A program made the translations under genes and the position numbers. This document shows, piece by piece, positions 40,018 through 52,063 of a stretch of 64,000 nucleotides of DNA. The notes below the pieces were generated by a model. That model made no database searches, was not told where the DNA came from, and worked only from the letters and a program-made list of their open reading frames with translations. Every line of letters begins with the position of its first letter. Positions within the stretch are counted from its first letter, which is position 1. Source of the stretch: Chamaelirium japonicum (Eukaryota; Streptophyta; Magnoliopsida; Liliales; Melanthiaceae); the NCBI GenBank assembly GCA_947650365.1, contig OX393551.1, positions 91,424,697 to 91,488,696 of the forward strand. The letters run 5' to 3'.

Positions 40018-42039
40018 ATGAATGAATTAGATTGGATCGTATTAATGAATTAGAATGGATACATTCGTGCGAATGAATTAGAATGGATTGTATGAATGAA
40101 TTAGATTGGATCGTATAAATGAATTAGAATGGATCTTACGTATGAATTAGAATGGATTATATGAATGAAATAGAATGGATCATATGAATGAAATAGAATG
40201 GATCGTACGAAGGAATGAGAATGGATCGTATGAATGAATTAGAGTGGATACATTCGTGCGAATGAATTCGAATAGATCGTGCGAATGAATTAGAATGGAT
40301 TTTACGAATGAATTAGAATGGATCGTACGAATGAAATAGAATGGATCATACGAATGAATTAGAATGGATACATTCGTACAAAAGAAATAGAATGGATTGT
40401 ATGAATGAATTAGAATGGATCGTGTGAATGAATTAGAATGGATCATACGAATGAATTAGAATGGATATATTCGTGCGAATGAATTAGAATGGATCGTGCG
40501 AATGAATTAGAATGGATCGTACGAATGAATTAGAATGGATCGTATGAATGAATTAGAATGGATCGTGCGAATGAATTAGAATGGATCGTGCGAATGAATT
40601 AGAATGGATCGTACGAATGAATTAGAATGGATCGTATGAATGAATTAGATTGGATCGTATTAATTAATTAGAATGGATCATACGAATGAATTAGAATAGA
40701 TCGTACGAATGAATTAGAATGGATACGAATGGATCGTACGAATGAGTAAGAATGGAACGTACGAATGAAATAGAATGGATTGTACGAATGAATTAGAACG
40801 GATACATTCGTGCGAATGAATTATGATGGATCGTATGAATGAATTAGAATAGATTGTGCGAATGAATTAGAATGGATCGTACGAATGAATTAGAATGGAT
40901 ACATTCATGCGAATGAATTACAATGGATCGTATGAATGAATTAGAATGGATCGTATGAGTGAATTAGAATGGATACTAAGGAATTAGAATGGATCGTACA
41001 AAGGAATTAGAATGGAGAATGGATCGTGCGAATGAATTAGAATGGATCGTGCGATAAGAATGGATCGGACGAATGAAATAGAATAGATCGTACGGATAAA
41101 TGAATTTGGATCGTGCTAATGAATTAGAATGGATCGTACGAATGAATTAGAATGGATCGTACTAATGAATTAGAATAGATTGTGTGAATGAATTAGAATG
41201 GATCGTACGAATGAATTAGAAAGGATATATTCGTGCGAATGAATTAGAATAGATCGTATGAATGAATTAGATTGGATCGTATTAATGAATTAGAATGGAT
41301 CGTGCGAATGAATTAGAATGGATCGTACGAATGAATTAGAATGGATAGATTCGTGTGAATGAATTTGAATGGATCGTACGAAGGAATTAGAATGGATCGT
41401 ACGAAGGAATCGGAATAGATCGTAGGAAGAAATTAGAATTGATCGTACGAATGAATTAGAATGGATCGTATGAATGAATTAAAATGGATCGTGCGAATGA
41501 ATTAAAATGGATCGTATGAATGAAATAGAATGGATCGTATGAATTAGAATGGATCATACGAATGAAATAGAATGGATCGTATGAATGAATTAGAATAGAT
41601 TGTGCGAATGGATTAGAATGGATCATACGATTGAGTAAGAATGGATTGTACGAATGAAATAGAATAGATCGTACGAATGAATTAGAATGGATCATGCTAA
41701 TGAATTAGAATTGATCGTACGAATGAATTAGAATAGATTGTGCGAATGAATTAGAATGGATCGTACGAATGAATTGGAATGGATACATTCGTGCGAATGA
41801 ATTAGAATGGATCGTATGAATGAATTAGAGTGGATACATTCGTACAAATGAATTAGAATGGATCGTACGAATGAATTAGAATGGATACATTCGTGCGAAT
41901 GAATTAGAATGGATCATATGAATGAATTAGAATGGATCATTTGAGTGAATGCGAATGGATCGTGCGAATGAATTAGAATGGATTGTACGAATGAATTAGA
42001 ATGGATCGTACGAATGAATTAGATTGGATACATTCGTGC
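40018..42039 (-). repeat. - block, 2.02 kb, right arm plus spacer
   Basis: Homologous to 4248-6268 and 19231-21254. Private single-base changes are visible, e.g. TTTACG near 40300 and TAGGAAGAAATT near 41423. Confidence 0.95.
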
Positions 42040-43613
42040 GAATCCATTCTATTTCATTCGTACGATCCATTCTAATTCATTCGCACGATCCATTCTAATT
42101 CATTCATAAGATCCATTCTAATTCATTCGTACGATCCATTCTAATTCATTCGTACGATCCATTCTAATTCAATCGCACAATCTATTCTAATTCATTCGTA
42201 CGATCCATTCTAATTCATTCGCACGATCCATTCTAATTCATTCATACGATCCATTCTATTTCATTCGTACGATCCATTCTTACTCATTTGTACGATCCAT
42301 TCTAATTCATTTGCACGAAGGCATCCATTCTAATTCATTCGTAATATCCATTCTAATTCCTTCGTACGATCCATTCTAATTCCTTCGTACGATCCATTCT
42401 AATTCATTCGTACGATCCATTCTAATTCATTCGTACGATCCATTCTAATTCCTTCGTATGATCCATTCTAATTCATTCGTACGGTATGATTCATTCTAAT
42501 TCATTCGTACGATTCATTCTAATTCAATCCATTCTAATTCATTCGTACGATCCATTCTAATTCATTCGTATGATTCATTCTAATTCAATCCATTCTAATT
42601 CATTCGTACGATCCATTCTTACTCATTCGTACGATCCATTCTAATTCATTCGCATGAATGAATCCATTCTAATTCATTCGTATGATCCATTCTAATTCAT
42701 TCGCATGAATGTATCCATTCTAATTCATTCGTACGATCCATTCTATCTCATTCGTACAATCCATTCTATTTTATTCGTACGATCCATTCTAATTCATTCG
42801 CACGATCCATTCTAATTCATTCGCATGATCCATTCTAATTCATTCGTACGATCGATTCTAATTCATTCATACGATCCATTCTAATTCATTCGCACGAATG
42901 TATCCATTCTAATTTATTCGTACGATCCATTCTAATTCATTCGCACAATCTATTCTAATTCATTCATACGATCCATTCTAATTTATTCGCATGATCCATT
43001 CTAATTCATTCATACGATCCATTCTAATTCATTCAAATGATCCATTCTAATTCATTCGCACGATCCATTCTTACTCATTCGTACGATCCATTCTAATTCA
43101 TTCGCACGATCCATTCTAATTCATTAATACGATCCATTCTAATTCATTCGCACGATCCATTCTAATTCATTCACACTCATACGATCCATTCTAATTCATT
43201 CGCACGAATATATTCTAATTCATTCACACTCATACGATCCATTCTAATTCATTCGCACGAATATATCCTTTCTAATTCATTCGTACGATCCATTCTAATT
43301 CATTCGCACAATCTATTCTAATTCATTCGAACGATCCATTCTAATTCATTCGTACGATCCATTCTAATTCATTCGTACGATCCATTCTAATTAATTCGCA
43401 CGATCCATTCGAATTCATTCGCACGATCCATTCTAATTCATTCGCACGATCCATTCTAATTCATTCGTACGGTCCATTCTAATTCATTTATATGATCCAA
43501 TCTAATTCATTCATACGATCTATTCTAATTCTTTCGCACGAATGTATCCATTCTAATTCATTCGTACGATCCATTCTAATTCATTAGCACGAAAAAACAC
43601 GATCCACTCACAT
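42040..43613 (+). repeat. + block, 1.57 kb, 5.7-kb repeat copy 1
   Basis: Direct homologue of 47813-49262. CGGTATGATTC near 42482. A duplicated ATTCACACTCATACG segment lies near 43167 and 43223. It ends in the A6 junction segment. Confidence 0.93.
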
Positions 43614-43620
43614 ACGAATA
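43584..43620 (+). repeat. A6 junction segment, copy 1
   Basis: Non-canonical stretch TAGCACGAAAAAACACG then ATCCACTCACATACGAATAA. The six-A run (43592-43597) is the longest homopolymer I saw. It sits at a +/- switch. Other copies: 49233-49270, 52024-52063 (reverse complement) and 58655-58692. Confidence 0.92.
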
Positions 43621-43729
43621 AATTAGAATGAATTAGAATGGATTGTGTGAATGAATTAGAATGGATCGTGCGAATGAATTAGAATATGGATCGTACGAAG
43701 GAATTAGAATGGATCGTACGAATGAATTC
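43614..43729 (-). repeat. - islet, 0.12 kb
   Basis: Five or so - monomers between the A6 segment and the switch GAATTCGAATGTATCC. The same islet follows the A6 segment at 49263-49399 and 58682-58823. Confidence 0.92.
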
Positions 43730-44141
43730 GAATGTATCCTTTCTAATTCATTCGTACGATCCATTCTAATTCATTCGCACGATCCATTCTAATTCATTCG
43801 TACGATCCATTCTATTTCATTTATACGATCCATTCTAATTCATTCATACGATCTATTCTAATTCTTTCGCACGAATGTATCCATTCTAATTCATTCGTAC
43901 GATCCATTCTAATTCATTCGCACGATCCATTCTAATTCATTCATACAATCCATTCAAATTCTTTTGCATGAATGTATCCATTCTAATTCATTCGTTCGAT
44001 CCATTCAAATTCATTCGTACGATCCATTCTAATTCATTCGCACGATCCATTCTAATTCATGCATACGATCCAATCTAATTCATTCATACGATCCATTCTA
44101 ATTCATTCGCACGAATGTATCCATTCTAATTCATTCGTACA
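43730..44141 (+). repeat. + block, 0.41 kb
   Basis: Ends in the TACATGTATGAATG switch. Homologous to 49400-49859. Confidence 0.93.
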
Positions 44142-44799
44142 TGTATGAATGAATTAGAATGGATCGTACGAATGAATTGGAGTTGATACATTCGTGCGAA
44201 TGAATTAGAATGGATCGTACGAATTAATTAGATTGGATCGTATGAATGAATTATAATGGATCATGCGAATGAATTAGAATAGATCATACGAATGAATTAG
44301 AATGGATCGTACGAATGAATTAGAATGGATACATTCGTGCAAAAGAATTAGAATGGATTGTATGAATGAATTAGAATGGATCGTGCGAATGAATTAGAAT
44401 GGATCGTATGAATGAATTAGATTGGATCGTATGAAAGAAATAGAATGGATCGTGCGAATGAATTAGAATGGATCGTACGAATGAATTAGAATGGATCGTT
44501 TGAATGAATTAGAATGGATCGTACTTATGAATTAGAATGGGTCATACGAATGAAATAGAATGGATCGTACGAAGGAATTAGAAAGGATCGTACAAACGAA
44601 TTAGAATAGATCGTATGAATGAAATAGAATAGATCGTACGAATGAATTAGAATGGATCATATGAATGAATTAGATTGGATCGTATGAATGAATTAGAATG
44701 GATTGTACGAATGAAATAGAATAGATCGTACGAATGAATTAGAATGGATCGTGCGAATGAATTAGAATGGGTCGTACGAATGAATTAGAATGGATACAC
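44142..44799 (-). repeat. - block, 0.66 kb
   Basis: Resembles the first part of 49860-50825. It ends irregularly at GGATACACGATCCAGATCC, a switch with no counterpart elsewhere in the window. Confidence 0.9.
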
Positions 44800-45605
44800 G
44801 ATCCAGATCCATTCTAATTCATTCGCACAATCTATTCTAATTCATTCGTAGGATCCATTCTAATTCATTACTACGATCAATTCTAATTCATTCATACGAT
44901 CCATTCTAATTCATTCGTACGATCCATTCTAATTCATTTGCACGATCCATTCTAATTCATTCATACGATCCATTCTAATTCATTCGTATGTATCCATTCT
45001 AATTCATTCATACGATCCATTCTAATTCTACGATCCATTCTTACTCATTCGTATTATCCATTTTAATTCATTCACACGAATGTATCAACTATAATTCATT
45101 CGTATGATCCATTCTAATTCATTCACACGAATGTATCCATTCTAATTCATTCGTACGATCCATTCTAATTCATTCGTACGATCCATTCTAATTCCTTCGT
45201 ATGATCCATTCTAATTCATTCGCACGAATGTATCCATTCTAATTCATTCGTACGATCCATTCTAATTCATTCGTACGATCCATTCTAAATCCTTCGTATG
45301 ATCCATTCTAATTCATTCGTACGATCAATTCTAATTCATACGATCCATTCTAATTCATTCGCACAATCTATTCTAATTCATTCGTACGATCCATTCTAAA
45401 TCATTCGCACGAATGTATCCATTCTAATTCATTCGTACGATCCATTCTAATTCATTTATACGATCTAATCTAATTCATTCATACAATCCATTTTAATTCA
45501 TTCGTACGATCTATTCTAATTCATTCGTACGATCTATTCTAATTCATTTGCACGAATATATCCATTCTAATTCATTCGTACGATGCATTCTAATTCATTC
45601 GCACG
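44800..45605 (+). repeat. + block, 0.81 kb
   Basis: CCATTC-oriented, with irregular units such as a truncated monomer near 45025 (ATTCTACGATCC). The right switch GCACGGAATGGATCG is abrupt, with no palindromic core. I found no close homologue of the full block in the window. Confidence 0.9.
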
Positions 45606-47812
45606 GAATGGATCGTACGAATGAATTAGAATGGATACATTCGTGCGAATGAATTCGAATGGATCGTACGAACGAGTTAGAATGGATTAATTCGTGTGAA
45701 TGAATTAGAATGTTTTGTATGAATGAATTAGATTGGATCGTATAAATGAATTAGAATGGATCTTACGTATGAATTAGAATGGATACATTCATGGGAATGA
45801 ATAAGAATGGATCGTACGAAGGAATTAGAATGGATCATACGAATGAAATAAAATGGATCATACGAATGAATTTGAATGGATCGTATGAATGAATTAGAGT
45901 GGATACATTCGTACGAATGAATTAGAATGGATCGTACGAATGAATTAGATTGGATCGTATTAATGAATTAGAATGGATCGTGCGAATGAATTAGAATGGA
46001 TCTTACGAATGAATTAGAATGGAACGTACGAATGAATTAGAATGGATACATTCGTGCAAATGAATTAGAATGGATATATTCATGGGAATGAATTAGACTG
46101 GATCGTACAAAGGAATTAGAATGGATCATACGAATGAAATATAATGGGTCTTTCAAAGGAATTAGAATGAATCGTACGCAGGAATTAGAATGGTTTGTAC
46201 GAAGGAATTAGAATGGATCGTACAAATGAATTAGAATGGATACATTCGTGCGAATGAATTAGAATGGATCGTACGAATGAGTAAGAATGGATCATACGAA
46301 TGAAATAGAATGGATCGTACGGATGAATTAGAATGGATCGTGCGAATGAATTAGAATGGATCGTACGAATGAGTAAGAATGGATCGTATGAATGAATTAG
46401 AATGGATCGTACGAATGAATTAGAATGGATCGTATGAATGAATTAGATTGGATCGTATTAATGAATTAGAATGGATCGTACGAATGAATTAGAATAGATC
46501 GTACGAATGAATTAGAATGGATTCGAATGGATCGTACGATGAGTAAGAATGGATCGTACGAATGAAATAGAATGGATTGTACGAATGAATTAGAATGGAT
46601 ATATTCGTGCGAATGAATTAGGATGGATCGTATGAATGAATTAGAATAGATTGTCCGAATGAATTAGAATGGATAATACGAATGAATTAGAATGGATACA
46701 TTCATGCGAATAAATTAGAATGGATCGTATGAATGAATTAGAATGGATCATATGAGTGAATTAGAATGGATACGAAGGAATTAGAATGGAGAATGGATCG
46801 TGCGAACGAATTAGAATGGATCGTGCGATAAGAATGGATCGTACGAATGAAATAGAATAGATCGTACGGATAAATGAATTTGGATCGTGCTAATGAATTA
46901 GAATGGATCGTACGAATGAATTAGAATGGATCGTACTAATGAATTAGAATAGATTATGCGAATGAATTAGAATGGATCGTACGAATGAATTAGAAAGGAT
47001 ATATGTGCGAATGAATTAGAATAGATCGTATGAATGAATTAGATTGGATCGTATTAATGAATTAGAATAGATCGTGCGAATGAATTAGAATGGATCGTAC
47101 GAATGAATTAGAATGGATAGATTCGTGCGAATGAATTTGAATGGATCGTACGAAGGAATTAGAATGGATCGTACGAAGGAATTAGAATAGATCATACGAA
47201 GAAATTAGAATGGATCGTACGAATGAATTAGAATGGATCGTATGAATGAATTAGAATGGATCGTGCGAATGAATTAAAATGGATCGTATGAATGAAATAG
47301 AATGGATCGTATGAATTAGAATGGATCGTACGAATGAAATAGAATGGATCGTACGAATGAATTAGAATAGATTGTGCGAATGGATTAGAATGGATCATAC
47401 GATTGAGTAAGAATGGATTGTACGAATGAAATAGAATAGATCGTACGAATGAATTAGAATGGATCATGCTAATGAATTAGAATTGATCGTACGAATGAAT
47501 TAGAATAGATTGTGCGAATGAATTAGAATGGATCGTACGAATGAATTGGAATGGATACATTCGTGCGAATGAATTAGAATGGATCGTATGAATGAATTAG
47601 AGTGGATACATTCATACAAATTAATTAGAATGGATCGTACGAATGAATTAGAATGGATACATTCGTGCGAATGAATTAGAATGGATCATATGAATGAATT
47701 AGAATGGATCGTTTGAGTGAATGCGAATGGATCGTGCGAATGAATTAGAATGGATTGTACGAATGAATTAGAATGGATCGTACGAATGAATTAGAATGGA
47801 TACATTCGTGCG
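45606..47812 (-). repeat. - block, 2.21 kb
   Basis: From about 46.4 kb it is homologous to the 2.02-kb - blocks, with the 79-codon frame at 47228-47467. The first 0.8 kb is divergent and contains unusual units (GGGAATGAAT near 45794 and 46084). Confidence 0.93.
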
Positions 47813-49262
47813 AATCCATTCTATTTCATTCGTACGATCTATTCTAATTCATTCGCACGATCCATTCTAATTCATTCATACGATCCATTCTAATTCATTC
47901 GTACGATCCATTCTAATTCATTTGTACGATCCATTCTAATTCATTCGCACAATCTATTCTAATTCATTCGTACGATCCATTCTAATTCATTCGAACGATC
48001 CATTCTAATTCATTCATACGATCCATTATATTTCATTCATACAATCCATTCTTACTCATTCGTACGATCCATTCTAATTCATTTGCACAAAGGTATCCAT
48101 TCTAATTCATTCGTACTATCCATTCTAATTCCTTCGTACGATCCATTCTAATTCCTTCGTACGATCCATTCTAATTCATTCGTACGATCCATTCTAATTC
48201 ATTCGTATGATCCATTATAATTCATTCGTACGGTATGATTCATTCAAATTCATTCGTACGATTCATTCTAATTCAATCCATTCTAATTCATTCGTACGAT
48301 CCATTCTAATTCATTCGTACGATCCATTCTAATTCATTCGTACGATTCATTCTAATTCAATCCATTCTAATTCATTCGTACGATCCATTCTTACTCATTC
48401 GTACGATCCATTCTAATTCATTCGCACGAATGAATCCATTCTAATTCATTCGTATGATCCATTCTAATTCATTCGAATGAATGTATCCATTCTAATTCGT
48501 TTGTATGATCCATTCTATCTCATTCGTACAATCCATTCTATTTCATTCGTAGGATCCATTCTAATTCATTCGCACGATCCATTCTAATTCATTTGCATGA
48601 TCCATTCTAATTCATTCGTACGATCGATTCTAATTCATTCATATGATCCATTCTAATTCATTCGCACGAATGTATCCATTCTAATTCATTCGTACGATCC
48701 ATTCTAATTCATTCGCACAATCTATTATAATTCATTCATCGATCCATTCTAATTTATTCGCACGATCCATTCTAATTCATTCATACGATCCATTCTAATT
48801 CATTCATATGATCCATTCTAATTCATTCGCACGATCCATTCTTACTCATTCGTACGATCCATTCTAATTCATTCGCACGATCCATTCTAATTCATTAATA
48901 CGATCCATTCTAATTCATTCGCACGATCCATTCTAATTCATTCACACTCATACGATCTATTCTAATTCATTTGCACGAATGTATCATATCTAATTCATTC
49001 GTACGATCCATTCTAATTCATTCGCACAATCTATTCTAATTCATTCAAACGATCCATTCTAATTCATTCGTACGATCCATTCTAATTCATTCGTACGATC
49101 CATTCTAATTCCTTCGCACGATCCATTCTAATTCATTCGAACGATCCATTCTAATTCATTAGCACGATCCATTGTAATTCTTTCGCACGAATGTATCCAT
49201 TCTAATTCATTCGTACGATCCATTCTAATTCATTAGCACGAAAAAACACGATCCACTCACAT
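47813..49262 (+). repeat. + block, 1.45 kb, 5.7-kb repeat copy 2
   Basis: Starts 5773 bp after 42040 with the same order of landmarks. The A6 runs are 5649 bp apart and the TACATGTA switches 5718 bp apart, so copy 2 has lost and gained monomers internally. Confidence 0.93.
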
Positions 49263-49270
49263 ACGAATAA
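49233..49270 (+). repeat. A6 junction segment, copy 2
   Basis: TAGCACGAAAAAACACG, then ATCCACTCACATACGAATAA, with A6 at 49241-49246. Identical to copy 1 over the segment. Confidence 0.92.
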
Positions 49271-49399
49271 ATTAGAATGAATTAGAATGGATTATGTGAA
49301 TGAATTAGAATGGATCTTATGAATGAATTAGAATGGATTGTGCGAATGAATTAGAATATGGCTCGTACGAAGGAATTAGAAAGGATCGTACGAATGAAT
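49263..49399 (-). repeat. - islet, 0.14 kb
   Basis: Counterpart of 43614-43729, one monomer longer. It exits at GAATTCGAATGTATCC. Confidence 0.92.
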
Positions 49400-49859
49400 T
49401 CGAATGTATCCTTTCTAATTCATTCGTACGATCCATTCTAATTCCTTCGTACGATCCATTCTAATTCATTCGTACGATCCATTCTAATTCATTCGCACGA
49501 TCCATTCTAATTCATTCGTACGATCCATTCTATTTCATTCATACGATCCATTCTAATTCATTTATACGATCTATTCTAATTCTTTCGCACGAATGTATCC
49601 ATTCTAATTCATTCGTACGATCCATTCTAATTCATTCGCACGATCCATTCTAATTCATTCATACAATCCATTCTAATTCTTTTGCACGAATGTATCCATT
49701 CTAATTCATTCGTTCGATCCATTCTAATTCATTCGTACGATCCATTCTAATTCATTCGCACGATCCATTCTAATTCATGCATACGATCCAATCTAATTCA
49801 TTCATACGATCCATTCTAATTCATTCGCACGAATGTATCCATTCTAATTCATTCGTACA
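49400..49859 (+). repeat. + block, 0.46 kb
   Basis: Counterpart of 43730-44141 with about two extra monomers, ending in the TACATGTATGAATG switch. Confidence 0.93.
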
Positions 49860-50825
49860 TGTATGAATGAATTAGAATGGATCGTACGAATGAATTAGAG
49901 TTGATACATTCGTGCGAATGAATTAGAATGGATCGTATGAATGAATTAGATTGGATCGTATGAATGAATTATAATGGATCATGCGAATGAGTTAGAATAG
50001 ATCATACGAATGAATTAGAATGGATCGTACGAATGAATTAGAATGGATACATTCGTGCAAAAGAATTAGAATGGATTGTATGAATGAATTAGAATGGATC
50101 GTGCGAATGAATTAGAATGGATACATTCGTGCGAATGAATTAGAATGGATCGTATGAATGAATTAGATTGGATCGTATGAATGAATTATAATGGATCGTA
50201 TGAATGAATTAGAATGGATCATACGAATGAATTAGAATGGATCGTATGAATGAATTAGAATGGATTGTACGAATGAATTAGAATGGATCATTTGAATGAA
50301 TTAGAATGGATCGTACTTATGAATTAGAATGGGTCATACGAATGAAATAGAATGGATCGTACGAAGGAATTAGAAAGGATCGTACAAACGAATTAGAATG
50401 GATCATATGAATGAAATAGAATAGATCGTTCGAATGAATTAGAATGGATCGTATGAATGAATTAGATTGGATCGTATGAATGAATTAGAATGGATTGTAC
50501 GAATGAAATAGAATAGATCGTACGAATGAAATAGAATGGATCGTACGAATGAATTAGAATAGATTGTGCGAATGGATTAGAATGGATCATACGATTGAGT
50601 AAGAATGGATTGTACGAATGAAATAGAATAGATCGTACGAATGAATTAGAATGGATCGTATGAATAAATTAGAATGGATCGTGCGAATGAATTAGAATGG
50701 ATCGTACGAATGAATTAGAATGGATCGTATGAATGAATTAGAATGGATCATAGTAATGAATTAGAATGGATCCTACGAATGAATTAGAATAGATTGTGCG
50801 AATGAATTAGAATGGATCTGGATCG
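49860..50825 (-). repeat. - block, 0.97 kb, with conversion-like tract
   Basis: The tract 50521-50653 carries the rare variants of 47331-47458 in the same order (ATTGTGCGAATGGATTAG, then ACGATTGAGTAAG), but the flanking sequence differs. This is consistent with gene conversion or insertion of a short patch. Confidence 0.88.
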
Positions 50826-51414
50826 TGTATCCATTCTAATTCATTCGTACAACCCATTCTAATTCATTCGCACGATCCATTCTAATTCATTCATACGATC
50901 TATTCTATTTCATTCGTACAATCCATTCTAATTCATTCATACGATCCAATCTAATTCATTCATACGATCCATTCTAATTCATTCGTACGATCTATTCTAT
51001 TTCATTCATACGATCCATTCTAATTCGTTTGTACGATCCTTTCTAATTCCTTCGTACGATCCATTCTATTTCATTCGTATGACCCATTCTAATTCATAAG
51101 TACGATCCATTCTAATACATTCAAACGATCCATTCTAATTCATTCGTACGATCCATTCTAATTCATTCACACGATCCATTCTAATTCATTCATACGATCC
51201 ATTCTAATTCATTCGCACGAATGTATCCATTCTAATTCATTCGCACGATCCATTCTAATTCATTCATACAATCCATTCTAATTCTTTTGCATGATCCATT
51301 ATAATTCATTCATACGATCCAATCTAATTCATTCATACGATCCATTCTAATTCATTCGCACGAATGTATCAACTCTAATTCATTCGTACAATCCATTCTA
51401 AATCATTCATACAT
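50826..51414 (+). repeat. + block, 0.59 kb
   Basis: Enters at GGATCTGGATCGTGTATCC, an irregular switch. Exits at ACATGTACGAATG, as at 30924. Confidence 0.92.
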
Positions 51415-51872
51415 GTACGAATGAATTAGAATAGATACATTTGTGCTAATGAATTAGAATGGATCGTATGAATGAATTAGATTGGATCGTATGCATGAAT
51501 TAGAATGGATCGTGCGAATGAATTAGAATGGATCGTACGAATGAATTAGAATGGATCGAACGAATGAATTAGAATGGATACATTCGTGCAAAAGAATTAG
51601 AATGGATTGTATGAATGAATTAGAATGGATCGTGCGAATGAATTAGAATGGATCGTACGAATGAATTAGAATGGATACATTCGTGCGAAAGAATTAGAAT
51701 AGATCGCATGAATGAATTAGAATGGATCGTATGAATAAAATAGAATGGATCATACGAATGAATTAGAATGGATCCTGCGAATGAATTAGAATGGATCGTA
51801 CGAATGAATTAGAATGGATCGTATGAAGGAATTAGAATGGATCGTACGAATGAATTAGAAAGGATACATTCG
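51415..51872 (-). repeat. - block, 0.46 kb
   Basis: Similar to 30925 onward (shared GTATGCATGAATTAG unit), then exits via ACATTCGAATTCATTCG, the GAATTC-type switch seen near 8840. Confidence 0.92.
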
Positions 51873-52030
51873 AATTCATTCGTACGATCCATTCTAATTC
51901 CTTCGTACGATCCATATTCTAATTCATTCGCACGATCCATTCTAATTCATTCGCACGATCCATTCTAATTCATTCATACGATCCATTCTAATTTATTCAC
52001 ACAATCCATTCTAATTCATTCTAATTTATT
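51873..52030 (+). repeat. + islet, 0.16 kb
   Basis: Reversed counterpart of the - islets at 43614, 49263 and 58682. It lies just before the reversed A6 segment. Confidence 0.9.
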
Positions 52031-52063
52031 CGTATGTGAGTGGATCGTGTTTTTTCGTGCTAA
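52024..52063 (-). repeat. A6 junction segment, inverted copy
   Basis: Reverse complement of the other three copies, with T6 at 52050-52055. Its inverted position shows that the A6 segment moved as part of a larger inverted unit. Confidence 0.92.

Noticed and set aside
43592-43597. Poly-A tail of a retroposed element, or a terminator
   Set aside because: Only six A, no element body upstream and no stem before it. It recurs as part of a longer satellite-derived segment.
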